From: an uncultured Flavobacterium sp.
Lineage (GTDB): Bacteria > Bacteroidota > Bacteroidia > Flavobacteriales > Flavobacteriaceae
Assembly: GCA_943912855.1 (NCBI GenBank)
Contig: CALTVC010000003.1
Coordinates: 124,001-188,000 of the forward strand
DNA: 64,000 bases
Reading direction: 5' to 3'
This document shows positions 42,074 to 50,291 of the stretch, one piece after another. A program made the translations under genes and the position numbers. Under the pieces are notes generated by a model, which did no database searches, had not been told where the DNA came from, and worked only from the letters and a program-made list of their open reading frames with translations. Each line of letters starts with the position of its first letter. Position 1 is the first letter of the stretch.

Positions 42074-42661
42074 ATGAACATTACATCAAAAATTTTCTTC
42101 GAAAAATGGATAGAAACTGTGACTGAGGATGAAGAGAATTTAAGTAAAAACTGGCGCAATAACAGAAAAATCACTGAGCTGATTATTAGAGATGAAAATT
42201 CAATTATATGTAAAATTGCCAAGAAATTAAATCTTCTTTGCTATAATCAAGATTACTATTGTTTAGACGCTATCTTCTATCTTCCTGAAGATAAAGTGAT
42301 CAATCTCCCGGACTACTATTATTGGTTTCAGAATATCAGGATTGCTTTCGAACACGAAAATCATTTTAACTCGGGGCTTTATCAAGAGGTATCACATTTA
42401 TTAATAACAAACTGTGATTTGAGAGTACTTGTAACTTATCCTAACGGTGACGAGAAAGAGGAATACGAATTAAACTATCTTCATAAAATCATTTCGCAGA
42501 ACCCGAGTAATACTGACATCTCTCAAAAAGAAAGCTTCATCATAATATTTGGATATGAAAACAACTTCGAGTGGATTGGATATATTTATAAAAAAGATGG
42601 GTGGAAAATAATCAAACCTAATTCTACTACTGAAGAATTCAAGGTTATCAATCATCCTTAA
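42074..42661 (+). CDS. unknown protein with a possible PD-(D/E)XK-like core
   Basis: A 195-aa soluble, AT-rich gene product with no signal peptide. The centre reads YCLDAIFYLP (Asp65), then IRIAFEHENHFNSG (Glu93, Glu95), then EVSHLLITNCDLRVLVTYP. A D, an (E)xE pair and an EVxxLLxxxxxLRVLVTYP strand-helix is the pattern of restriction-endonuclease-like folds, though the catalytic Lys is missing and the call is weak. No partner methylase or target-recognition gene is nearby. It sits alone between mtgA and recJ and looks foreign by composition. Alternatives: immunity or regulatory protein. Confidence 0.5.
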   Translation: MNITSKIFFEKWIETVTEDEENLSKNWRNNRKITELIIRDENSIICKIAKKLNLLCYNQDYYCLDAIFYLPEDKVINLPDYYYWFQNIRIAFEHENHFNSGLYQEVSHLLITNCDLRVLVTYPNGDEKEEYELNYLHKIISQNPSNTDISQKESFIIIFGYENNFEWIGYIYKKDGWKIIKPNSTTEEFKVINHP

Positions 42662-42702
42662 ATCTATTATTTTTCGCTTATTTTTGCTTGAAACACTTAC
42701 CC

Positions 42703-44397
42703 ATGCGCTGGACTTTTGCCCCGGAACCCGACCCGTTGATTATAAACCACCTCACCGATGTACTGGGGGTAGACCGCCGTATAGCAACCTTGTTGGCTCA
42801 ACGTGGCATTAGTACGTTTGAGGAGGCACGCCAGTTTTTCCGTCCGTCGCTTGCCGAGTTGCACGACCCGTATCTTATGAAAGATATGGACAAGGCTGTG
42901 GCACGTGTGGAACAGGCATTGGCAAACGGAGAGCGCATATTGGTTTTTGGCGATTATGATGTAGACGGCACTACCGCTGTTTCGCTGATGAGTGGCTACC
43001 TGCGTAGCATTTACCCAAATGTAGATACTTATATCCCTGACCGCTATGCGGAGGGTTACGGCGTATCATTCGCAGGCATAGACTATGCCGACGACAACGG
43101 TTGCACCCTTATCATAGCGCTTGATTGCGGTATCAAAAGCCCGGATAAGGTAGATTATGCCAAAGAAAAAGGCATTGACTTTATTATTTGCGATCACCAC
43201 CGCCCCGGCGATACCCTACCCGATGCCGTTGCGGTACTCGATCCGAAACGCGACGACTGCTCCTACCCTTACGACGAACTTTGCGGTTGTGGTGTCGGCT
43301 TTAAGTTGGTTCAGGCATTGGGCGCTAACCGCAACCAAACCATTATGGATTTGCTACCTTGGCTGGACTTGGTTGCCACCGCCATTGCTGCCGATATAGT
43401 ACCCATAACCGGAGAAAACCGCATCTTGGCAAAATTCGGGCTGGATGTGATTAATACTTCCCCCCGCGCAGGGATTAAGGCACTCATCCAGAATTCTAAA
43501 AAGAAAGTATTTACCGTAAGCGATGTGGTGTTTACCATAGCACCCCGCATTAATGCTGCCGGGCGTATTAGCCACGGCAATCACGCGGTGGCACTACTTA
43601 CCGAATTTAATTTGCAACAAGCAGAGGAGTTTGCCGCGCAAATTGAAACCTTTAATGCCGACCGCAAGAACCTGGACAAACAGATTACCCTTGAAGCCCT
43701 ACGGCAGATAGACGATAACAACGACCACGAACGCTACAGCACCGTAGTGTACCAGGAAGACTGGCATAAGGGTGTAATAGGCATAGTGGCATCGCGGCTT
43801 ATAGAAATCCATTACCGCCCTACACTGGTGTTTACCAAGAGTGGTGATAAACTGGCAGCTTCGGCGCGTTCTGTACGGGATTTTGATATTTATAATGCCC
43901 TTGAGGCCTGTGCCGATTGCCTGGAGCAGTTTGGCGGACACATGTATGCGGCAGGGCTTACGCTAAAAGAGGAACAATACGAAGCCTTCAGGGAGAAATT
44001 TGAGCAGGTAGTGCAGGACACCATTACACCCGAATTACTTATCCCGGAAATTAAGATAGATACGGAGCTTGACCTGACCGACATTACCCCGAAATTCTTT
44101 AGAATACTGAAACAGTTTGAACCCTTCGGGCCCGGTAACATGACTCCGGTTTTCCTGACTAAAGGACTACGTGATTCAGGCTTTGGACGAACCATAGGTG
44201 CCGACAGTGACCACCTGAAACTGTTTGTAAAGCAGGGCAACAGCGAAGGCTTTGGTGCAGTAGGTTTTGGCCTGGCCAAAAAGAAGGATATTGCCTGTAA
44301 CGGCGATAGCTTTGATGCAGCCTACAGTATAGACGAGAACGAATGGAACGGACAGGTTAGTTTACAATTACGACTTAGGGATGTGAGGAGTGAGTAA
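42703..44397 (+). CDS. recJ: single-stranded-DNA-specific exonuclease RecJ
   Basis: A 564-aa DHH/DHHA1 nuclease. The ATG at 42703 gives the standard MRWTFAPEPDP N-terminus and is preferred to the TTG 15 bp upstream. DHH motifs: FGDYDVDGTTA (near residue 80), DCGIKS, CDHHRPGD (near 156), and the second-domain motif GHMYAAGLTL near 420; PRINAAGRISHG is typical. It degrades ssDNA 5'-3' in recombination and mismatch repair. A TATTTTTG -7 element lies at 42679-42686. Full length for the family. Confidence 0.95.
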   Translation: MRWTFAPEPDPLIINHLTDVLGVDRRIATLLAQRGISTFEEARQFFRPSLAELHDPYLMKDMDKAVARVEQALANGERILVFGDYDVDGTTAVSLMSGYLRSIYPNVDTYIPDRYAEGYGVSFAGIDYADDNGCTLIIALDCGIKSPDKVDYAKEKGIDFIICDHHRPGDTLPDAVAVLDPKRDDCSYPYDELCGCGVGFKLVQALGANRNQTIMDLLPWLDLVATAIAADIVPITGENRILAKFGLDVINTSPRAGIKALIQNSKKKVFTVSDVVFTIAPRINAAGRISHGNHAVALLTEFNLQQAEEFAAQIETFNADRKNLDKQITLEALRQIDDNNDHERYSTVVYQEDWHKGVIGIVASRLIEIHYRPTLVFTKSGDKLAASARSVRDFDIYNALEACADCLEQFGGHMYAAGLTLKEEQYEAFREKFEQVVQDTITPELLIPEIKIDTELDLTDITPKFFRILKQFEPFGPGNMTPVFLTKGLRDSGFGRTIGADSDHLKLFVKQGNSEGFGAVGFGLAKKKDIACNGDSFDAAYSIDENEWNGQVSLQLRLRDVRSE

Positions 44398-44433
44398 AGT
44401 TATTCGATACTTCTTTTTGTAACTGAAAAGCAT

Positions 44434-44461
44434 AAAAAAGCCCCTTATCACTAAGAGGCTT
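44434..44461 (-). terminator. Rho-independent terminator of the SnoaL-like gene
   Basis: Minus-strand stem AAGCCTCTTA / TAAGGGGCTT with one mismatch, 4-base loop, then TTTTTT. It lies between two convergent genes. Confidence 0.8.
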
Positions 44462-44497
44462 GCATCGTATAGAGTCTTAAATAGTAGGATTAAAAAC

Positions 44498-44851
44498 CTA
44501 TCCGTGGTATACTCGTGAAAACACAATCTTTCCGTTTTCCACTTCAAATACTTCGGCAATGGCCATATCTTCTTCGCCTTCCACCTCGCGGATGTATTCT
44601 ATAAAAACACGACTGTCATTAGCAGTAACGGTTTGCAGCTTGTAGTACAGCGAAGGAAGCCTATCATAGGCACCCTGCCACCATTCGTATAAGGCAGCAT
44701 GACCTTTAACCAAACCATTAGTTTCGGGTTTGTGTACTTTAAGCTTCGGGCTAAAATGTTGCGCGTCTTCAGCATATAAGCCTACAAGCTTATCAAGCTC
44801 ACGCGCGTTAAAAGCCGTTACCCAGTCGTGGGCGATTTGCTCGGTTACCAT
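44498..44851 (-). CDS. SnoaL/NTF2-like protein
   Basis: A 117-aa cone-shaped alpha+beta protein of the SnoaL-like type: VTAFNARELDKLVGLYAEDAQHFSPKLKVH, then GHAALYEWWQGAYDRLPSLYYKLQTV and a final IVFSRVYHG strand. Such proteins bind small ligands or act as simple enzymes; no substrate is visible. Its ATG shares a base with the stop of the pseudouridine synthase gene (TAATG), so it is translationally coupled to an RNA-modification gene, an uncommon pairing. Confidence 0.8.
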   Translation of the reverse strand: MVTEQIAHDWVTAFNARELDKLVGLYAEDAQHFSPKLKVHKPETNGLVKGHAALYEWWQGAYDRLPSLYYKLQTVTANDSRVFIEYIREVEGEEDMAIAEVFEVENGKIVFSRVYHG

Positions 44852-45774
44852 TACTGAGCGTTTTTAAGGTTTATTACCTCCTGCTCTGTAAGGAAACGGA
44901 AGTTACCCCTTGGCAGGTTCTTTTTAGTAAGTCCGGCATAAGAAACACGGTCTACTTTAAGTACGTTGTAATCAAAGCTTTCAAAAATAGCACGCACTAC
45001 TTTAATGTTTTGTGTACGCAGCTTAAGGCCTATTTCTGTCCTTGGCTGGTTTTCTATGTAGCTTATTTCGTCTATGAACAAACGGTGCCCGTCTAGCGTT
45101 ACACCACCTTTTATCTTTTCAAAGTCTTCTCCTTTAAGGTTTTTATCCAGCGTTACCTGGTATATTTTGAATGACTTTTGGTTTGGCAACCCAAACTTAC
45201 GTATTATATCAAGGTCGTTTGTAAACAGTAACAAGCCTGTAGTATTTTTATCCATACGCCCTACAGGTTGCAGGCTTGCCTGGCTTGCACCACGTATAAG
45301 CTCCAGTACATTACGTTGAGTTGCTTCACCTTCACCCGTTGTAGCAAAGTTCTTCGGCTTATTTAGCAGCAGGTATTCTTTCTTTTCAGGGGTAATGCGG
45401 GTACCGTCAAAATCTACCACATCGGTAAGTTTTACCTTGTAGCCCATTTCGGTAATTACCTCTCCGTTAACCTTTACATTTCCACTCTGAATATAAATAT
45501 CAGCATCTCTACGGCTGCACATACCACTGTTAGCTATGTATTTGTTAAGACGGATTTCGTCTTTGTTTGCAGGTTGCTTAGGGGCAACTGGTTTGGCTTC
45601 GGGCTTAGGGCCTTTGCCTTTTATAAATGAAGCTTTGCGTAGCGGCTTGTCTGCTCCTGGTTTGCTGGCTCCCGGCTTATCATTGCGTCGTTCAAACGGC
45701 TTTTTATCGCCATCTTTTTTCCTCCTGTCATTATTGCCTTGCCCTGAAGCACCGCCGCGCCTGTTATTGTTCAT
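44851..45774 (-). CDS. RsuA/RluB-family rRNA pseudouridine synthase
   Basis: A 307-aa enzyme with a basic, Gly/Asn/Lys/Pro-rich N-terminal tail (about 1-70), an S4 RNA-binding domain (IRLNKYIANSGMCSRRDADIYIQSGNVKVNGEVI, about 72-130) and a catalytic domain with VGRMDKNTTGLLLFTNDLD, whose Asp is the nucleophile (near residue 178). It converts uridine to pseudouridine in rRNA; RluB or RluF type cannot be separated by eye. The disordered N-terminal extension is common in Flavobacteria. Operon with the SnoaL-like gene. Confidence 0.9.
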   Translation of the reverse strand: MNNNRRGGASGQGNNDRRKKDGDKKPFERRNDKPGASKPGADKPLRKASFIKGKGPKPEAKPVAPKQPANKDEIRLNKYIANSGMCSRRDADIYIQSGNVKVNGEVITEMGYKVKLTDVVDFDGTRITPEKKEYLLLNKPKNFATTGEGEATQRNVLELIRGASQASLQPVGRMDKNTTGLLLFTNDLDIIRKFGLPNQKSFKIYQVTLDKNLKGEDFEKIKGGVTLDGHRLFIDEISYIENQPRTEIGLKLRTQNIKVVRAIFESFDYNVLKVDRVSYAGLTKKNLPRGNFRFLTEQEVINLKNAQ

Positions 45775-46059
45775 CGTATGAATATTTTTTGCAAAAGTAG
45801 TGATTTGTTTTTTTGTTTCAGTTTTAAAGTTTAAGGTTGAGTTTTTTAAGGCAAAGGAGATAAGACAAAAGTTTCAGTCGCAGTTTTCAGAGATGATATG
45901 AGCCGACCGTGAAAGGGTCAAACATTACAGCCCGGAGCAAAGCCTAGGCAATTATGAATTTAGGATACAAATTAATTTATTAAGCGATGGGCCTTGCCAA
46001 ACGCTAATACGTGCGACCCCTGTCGGGGTAGGGAAGATAAGTCCTATCTAATCCACAAA
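45775..46059. other. intergenic region without a convincing gene
   Basis: 285 bp between the pseudouridine synthase start and the UbiA stop. It holds small hairpins (GACCGTGAAAGGGTC near 45904 and ACCCCTGTCGGGGT near 46016). The stretch resembles decayed repeat sequence; I see no RNA family or terminator that fits, and no long frame. Confidence 0.4.
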
Positions 46060-47004
46060 TTACCCTAACAACTGCCTTCCGTGTATAAGCACCTCCGGGT
46101 CTATGAGTACAATACTAAAAACCCCGGCCACGATAAGCCCCTTAAGCAGGTTATGTAGCAGCAGGTAATCGGGTTTGCCACCTGCATCCCACAAGCGGTA
46201 TAAGAAGTATATAACCACCAGCATCCCTGCATAAAAGTACACATCCATATAGCCTACATCATACATTTCCACGAGCATATACACAGGTATGACGGTCAGG
46301 AAAATAAGCAGGACAATGATCCATTTGGCTACACGTTCGCCAAACATTACGGGTATGGTACGGTAGTTGGCTACTAAATCGCCTGTCAGATTTTCGAGGT
46401 CTTTTATCAGTTCGCGTGTAAGGATAAGCAGGTACAGGAATGTAGCATGGGCAAAGATGGTACCCAGGTTTTCACTGGCAAAGTACGTACCCTCATTATA
46501 ATTGTTTACGTATAGCAGTATGCCGAAGAACGGCAGTACTGCCAATAGTGCCGCGGTAAGGTTACCTATAAGCGGGTATTTTTTAAGCTTATGCGAATAG
46601 AACCAAATAAGGAAGATATACGAAGCGAAGAATATAACGGCGCGCCATGATATGATAGATACCATTGCCACTACAATAAAGTTTAGCGCAAAGTACACCT
46701 GAAGCTTGGTACCCTGGCTCACGAGCCTGTCCAGCATTGATTTTTTCGGGCGGTTAATGAGGTCTTTCTGGGCATCGTAAAAGTTATTTATTATGTACCC
46801 CGAAGCTATGGTAAGAGATGATGCCACTACAATGATAAACAGATAACCGTCCAGCAATATATCCAGTGCACGACGTTTGGTGTCCAGTATAAATATGGCA
46901 GAAAGGTATTGTGCAAGGGCTATAACCGGTATGTTGTAGCCACGCACTACCGAAAACAGGCTGAATATTTTCATCAGTACCAGTTTTACTTTTCTTGATG
47001 CCAT
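46060..47004 (-). CDS. UbiA-family prenyltransferase (geranylgeranylglycerol-phosphate geranylgeranyltransferase-like)
   Basis: A 314-aa protein with about nine membrane segments. The two Asp motifs of UbiA enzymes are seen: NNFYDAQKDLINRPKK (near residue 72-87) and ELIKDLENLTGDLVANYRT (near 198-216). The second suits the DGGGP-synthase-like group used widely in Bacteroidota. It transfers a polyprenyl chain to an aromatic or glycerol-phosphate acceptor. A role in archaeal-type ether lipids is not assured. Stands alone on the minus strand. Confidence 0.85.
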   Translation of the reverse strand: MASRKVKLVLMKIFSLFSVVRGYNIPVIALAQYLSAIFILDTKRRALDILLDGYLFIIVVASSLTIASGYIINNFYDAQKDLINRPKKSMLDRLVSQGTKLQVYFALNFIVVAMVSIISWRAVIFFASYIFLIWFYSHKLKKYPLIGNLTAALLAVLPFFGILLYVNNYNEGTYFASENLGTIFAHATFLYLLILTRELIKDLENLTGDLVANYRTIPVMFGERVAKWIIVLLIFLTVIPVYMLVEMYDVGYMDVYFYAGMLVVIYFLYRLWDAGGKPDYLLLHNLLKGLIVAGVFSIVLIDPEVLIHGRQLLG

Positions 47005-47144
47005 AGATTAAGGTTGGTTAATGCTGTTTATTTGTTGTTATTACTATCTCAAAAATTGTTCCTGACCGTAAAGATAACGGTAAAATCGGTTTGCAAAGTG
47101 CCAACATTTTAAAAAATAATACACCAAAGAAAGTGGCAGACATG

Positions 47145-47172
47145 AAAAAAGGCTGCCTTGCAGCAGCCTTTC
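47145..47172 (-). terminator. Rho-independent terminator of the DUF4397 gene
   Basis: Minus-strand stem AAAGGCTGC / GCAGCCTTT with loop TGCAAG and a T-run (AAAAAA on the plus strand). Confidence 0.85.
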
Positions 47173-47192
47173 TTACTAATGCGAGTATACAA

Positions 47193-47894
47193 TTAGCCTC
47201 TGTAATTGGTGAGTTTAACCGCACTAAAGGTATCGTTGCTGCCCGTAGGTGGCGTTACAAATCCTTTTACATAAATGGTGTAAATGTTACCGGCTGTAAG
47301 CGGTTCGGCAGTTTGGGTATAAACCGTTTCGCCTGTAGCGGTGTTTTTAAAAGTAAGGTCATACGACCCGGCAGGCACATCTGCAAACTCGCTGGCCTCT
47401 TTAAAGTCAAGACCTGTAGCAAGTGTGGATGTTGTTGTAGCTACATCCAATGAAGGTGCATCGGGCGACAGGTTAATAAAACGCACCCTTGCATTGCCCT
47501 GCGCAGGCGATACCAACGAATCACGATAGGTTACCAGCTCAATGTTGTTAAACGTATTCACAGCAAACAAAGCGAAATAATCCTGATTTTCTAGTTTCAA
47601 CGTGGTGGTAGCAAGCGTAGTACCCAAACTGTTTTTTAGGGTGAACGTGCGATCGCCCAGATAAAAACGGAAATATCCCATGGAGCCCCCGTAGTTAAGC
47701 GCTTCGCGATTAAGTTGGTTTTGGTCGGCAAAGAAATAAAGGTCGCCACTGCTTGGGCTGGCATTAACAACGTAACCAAACGCTGAGTTTTCTATTGGCT
47801 GGTAGTATGACCTGTTGTCATCGTCAATGCACGATGTAAATAATAAGGCCACAGCCAGCACAGCCATGAGCCTTGAAAGGAAAGTAAATTTCAT
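47193..47894 (-). CDS. DUF4397-domain lipoprotein
   Basis: A 233-aa lipoprotein (lipobox FTSC, Cys22). It consists of two beta-sandwich parts of the DUF4397 type: AFGYVVNASPSSGDLYFFADQNQL near the N-terminus and GNARVRFINLSPDAPSLDVATT...DFKEASEFADVPAGSYDLTFKN in the second half. The second unit is the more typical. Function of the domain is unknown; such proteins are usually surface-exposed in Bacteroidota. Single gene. Confidence 0.85.
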   Translation of the reverse strand: MKFTFLSRLMAVLAVALLFTSCIDDDNRSYYQPIENSAFGYVVNASPSSGDLYFFADQNQLNREALNYGGSMGYFRFYLGDRTFTLKNSLGTTLATTTLKLENQDYFALFAVNTFNNIELVTYRDSLVSPAQGNARVRFINLSPDAPSLDVATTTSTLATGLDFKEASEFADVPAGSYDLTFKNTATGETVYTQTAEPLTAGNIYTIYVKGFVTPPTGSNDTFSAVKLTNYRG

Positions 47895-48068
47895 AGCTTC
47901 TCACATTAAATTTTCAAACACAAGATGAATTAACCTATGTTAAGGTTGCGCCACCATATGTTAATTAACATTATTGGCTAATTTACACCAACAAAAATAA
48001 ATTTCAACTTAAAATGAGGTGAACAGCACAAAATGACTTAGGGGCAAACACAACCCGTCCGTTTATTG

Positions 48069-48095
48069 TAATTTTGTGTAATCAATACGCAAAAA
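48069..48095 (+). promoter_or_regulatory. promoter -7 element with overlapping NrtR-operator candidate (regulator gene)
   Basis: TAATTTTG at 48069-48076 is the -7 box; its TTTTG merges into TTTGTGTAA, five bases, ACGCAAAA (48074-48095). The same arrangement recurs before the Prs-like gene at 48831-48852, which suggests one regulator binds both. No clear -33 element. Confidence 0.55.
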
Positions 48096-48100
48096 ACAAT

Positions 48101-48787
48101 ATGCAGCAACACATACGCATAGCGGTAGATGCCGTGGTATTTGGCTACACCGGAGGCAAACTTTACGTACTACTTATTCAGCAGCGCTTTAGCGGGCAGG
48201 AACCCTACTGGGCGCTTCCGGGAGGATTGGTACAGGACAACGAGCCACTGAATGATGCCGTAAAACGCGAGCTAATGGAGGAAACCAACGTTAAGGTAAA
48301 CTACATGGAACAGCTCTATACCTTTGGGGATGACATTAACCGCGATTCGCGCAACCGTGTTATATCTGTTGCCTATTTTGCGCTGATTGATGCTTCTAAA
48401 ACCAGTATAAAAGCAAGTACCGATGCCGAAAATGTACAATGGTTTGCAGTAGATGAAATACCGCCGTTGGCTTTTGACCATAACCTCATCATACAAACCG
48501 CGCTAGAGCGTCTTCGGGCAAAACTTACCTATCAGCCTGTAGGCTTTGACCTGTTACCCGAACTCTTTTTGTTTTCAGATCTGGAAAACCTGTATTGTAC
48601 CATTTCGCAAAAGGAAATAGACCGCCGAAACTTCCGTAAAAAGATTATGAGCTTTGGTTTTATAGAGCAAACCGAACTTGTTTCAGAAAAAAAAGGAGGT
48701 CGCCCGGGCAAGTATTTTAAGTTCAACAAACAGAAATACAACGAGTTATCCAAAGAAGGCATTTACTTCGAAATAAAGTTTGTGTAA
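48101..48787 (+). CDS. NrtR-type regulator: Nudix domain plus winged helix
   Basis: A 228-aa protein, start at ATG 48101 because the longer frame begins in the promoter. Residues 1-145 form a Nudix domain; the Nudix box reads G42x5E48x7R56E57L58xE60E61xN63V64, complete except for Asn in place of Gly at 63. Residues 150-228 are a winged helix (ISQKEIDRRNFRKKIMSFGFIEQTE, GGRPGKYFKFN). NrtR proteins sense ADP-ribose or related nucleotides and repress NAD-synthesis genes. Here all the NAD-related genes lie just downstream in one direction, so autoregulation and control of the operon is likely. The well-kept Nudix box leaves open real ADP-ribose hydrolysis. Confidence 0.85.
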   Translation: MQQHIRIAVDAVVFGYTGGKLYVLLIQQRFSGQEPYWALPGGLVQDNEPLNDAVKRELMEETNVKVNYMEQLYTFGDDINRDSRNRVISVAYFALIDASKTSIKASTDAENVQWFAVDEIPPLAFDHNLIIQTALERLRAKLTYQPVGFDLLPELFLFSDLENLYCTISQKEIDRRNFRKKIMSFGFIEQTELVSEKKGGRPGKYFKFNKQKYNELSKEGIYFEIKFV

Positions 48788-48793
48788 AAAACA

Positions 48794-48852
48794 CGCAAAA
48801 TGTTTTGCGGGTCAAATTCAACTTCATACATTTGTGTAAGAATAACGCAAAA
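48794..48852 (+). promoter_or_regulatory. promoter and nested operator candidates of the Prs-like gene
   Basis: Promoter: TTTG 48804-48807, 19 bp, TACATTTG 48827-48834. Within it, a perfect palindrome CGCAAAATGTTTTGCG (48794-48809) covers the -33 box, and TTTGTGTAA, five bases, ACGCAAAA (48831-48852) covers the -7 end and start region. A further TACTTTTG box at 48853-48860, 18 bp after a TTTG, could give a leaderless message at the ATG 48863. Regulation by the adjacent NrtR is inferred. Confidence 0.6.
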
Positions 48853-48862
48853 TACTTTTGTT

Positions 48863-49693
48863 ATGATAACGCTCAACCTTGACCCCGCATTTACCCCGTT
48901 TGGAAAAACAGGCATAACGCATAAAAGTTTCACCTTTTATGGTGGCGAACCCCACATAAAAATTGAAGAAGGTTTTGATGTAAACCAAAACATAATCATA
49001 ACCCACAGACTTAGCAGCTTTAATGCTCTTGGCGAAGTATGTGTAGCAACCGACGCGCTGAAACGTATGGGTGCAAAAAACATAAGCTTGTTTATTCCGT
49101 ACATGCCGGGTGCAAGGCAAGACCGTGTTATGGTACCGGGCGAACCGCTTACCGCAAAAGTTTATGCCGATATTATAAACAGCCTTAGCTTTACCGAAGT
49201 AATAATCTTTGATGCCCACAGCGATGTAGCCCCTGCCCTGCTGAACAACGTTACGGTACTCCCTAACCACAGTTTCATAGCCCAGGTGCTGGAAGAAACA
49301 GGAAACGTAACGCTTGCCTCTCCAGATGCCGGCGCCCTTAAAAAAATATACAAGCTTAGTGAATACCTTGGCAATGCCAATGTGGTGGAATGTGGAAAGC
49401 ATAGAGATGTAAAAACAGGCAAGCTTGCAGGTTTTAAGGTATACGAAGATGATCTAAACGGAGCCGACATACTTATTGTAGATGACATTTGCGATGGTGG
49501 CGGCACTTTTGCGGGTATAGCCGATGCCCTTAAAGCCAAGAATGCGGGCAAACTGTATCTTGCCGTTAGCCACGGTATCTTTAGTAAAGGATTCGAAGTG
49601 TTTGAAGGCAGGTTCGAAAAGGTGTTTACTACCAACTCATTTCGGGATGTTGAAGAAAACAACATCATTAAGCAATTTAAAATTCAATTATAA
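48863..49693 (+). CDS. short divergent PRPP-synthetase-like protein (candidate ADP-ribose pyrophosphokinase)
   Basis: A 276-aa protein of the ribose-phosphate pyrophosphokinase fold, about 35 residues shorter than housekeeping Prs. Kept motifs: IPYMPGARQDR (residues 78-88), the ATP-binding part, and the PRPP-type loop IVDDICDGGGT (205-215). The usual DLHAxQxQGFF loop is replaced by FDAHSDVAPALLNN (116-129), and the N-terminus is different, so it is not the standard Prs. It is 6 bp ahead of NADAR, and followed by a NAMPT-like gene. In the phage NARP1 pathway a Prs-like enzyme (Adps) makes ADP-ribose 5'-pyrophosphate; this gene is a candidate for that reaction. Ribose-phosphate pyrophosphorylation feeding NAMPT is the conservative alternative. 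Confidence 0.8.
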   Translation: MITLNLDPAFTPFGKTGITHKSFTFYGGEPHIKIEEGFDVNQNIIITHRLSSFNALGEVCVATDALKRMGAKNISLFIPYMPGARQDRVMVPGEPLTAKVYADIINSLSFTEVIIFDAHSDVAPALLNNVTVLPNHSFIAQVLEETGNVTLASPDAGALKKIYKLSEYLGNANVVECGKHRDVKTGKLAGFKVYEDDLNGADILIVDDICDGGGTFAGIADALKAKNAGKLYLAVSHGIFSKGFEVFEGRFEKVFTTNSFRDVEENNIIKQFKIQL

Positions 49694-49699
49694 CCAACC

Positions 49700-50236
49700 A
49701 TGAAATATACCATAGACCAACTGATAAATGACAACCAGCCCCATGAATACCTGTTCTTCTGGGGGCATCAACCAGCTAAAGACGGCAGCATTACCAAAAG
49801 CTGTTTCAGCCAATGGTGGGAAGCTGATTTTATAGTAAACGGCATTACCTACCGCAGCGCGGAACACTGGATGATGGCAAAAAAAGCCGAGCTCTTTAAC
49901 GACAACGAAACGCTTGAAAAAATACTGGTATGCGAATCGCCTGCCGATGTAAAAAAACTGGGGCGGGAAGTACAAAACTACAACGAGGAAGCCTGGCTCA
50001 AAAACCGCTACGAAATTGTAAAAGAAGGCAACCTGCATAAGTTCAACCAAAATGAAGCACTTAAAAGCTTTCTGCTTTCAACCGAAGACATCGTTATAGT
50101 TGAAGCAAGCCCGGTAGACAACATCTGGGGCATCGGGCTCCCGGCAGATAGCAAAAAAGCATTGAATCCTGCCGAATGGCGTGGTCCTAACCTACTGGGT
50201 TTTGCCCTTATGGAAGTTAGAGACGCCCTTAAATAA
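49700..50236 (+). CDS. NADAR-domain protein (YbiA/COG3236 family)
   Basis: A 178-aa single-domain protein. Family marks: HEYLFFWGHQP at the N-terminus (in place of the F(F)fs...P of others), CFSQWWEADFIVNGITYRSAEHWMMAKKA with the Glu (residue about 55), GREVQNYNEEAWLKNRYEIVKEGNLHKFNQN, and SPVDNIWGIGL near residue 136. NADAR proteins hydrolyse N-glycosidic bonds in ADP-ribose derivatives; some reverse guanine ADP-ribosylation of DNA, others act in riboflavin metabolism. In this operon release of free ADP-ribose from modified molecules is plausible. It starts 6 bp after the Prs-like stop. Confidence 0.9.
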   Translation: MKYTIDQLINDNQPHEYLFFWGHQPAKDGSITKSCFSQWWEADFIVNGITYRSAEHWMMAKKAELFNDNETLEKILVCESPADVKKLGREVQNYNEEAWLKNRYEIVKEGNLHKFNQNEALKSFLLSTEDIVIVEASPVDNIWGIGLPADSKKALNPAEWRGPNLLGFALMEVRDALK

Positions 50237-50291
50237 ACACCAACCAAATATAAACCAACCAACCTTTCATCAACCTTAAAAACTACTGATT

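Noticed and set aside
45775..46059. Possible structured RNA in the gap before the UbiA gene
   Set aside because: Only short unrelated stems; no recognisable RNA family, promoter or terminator.
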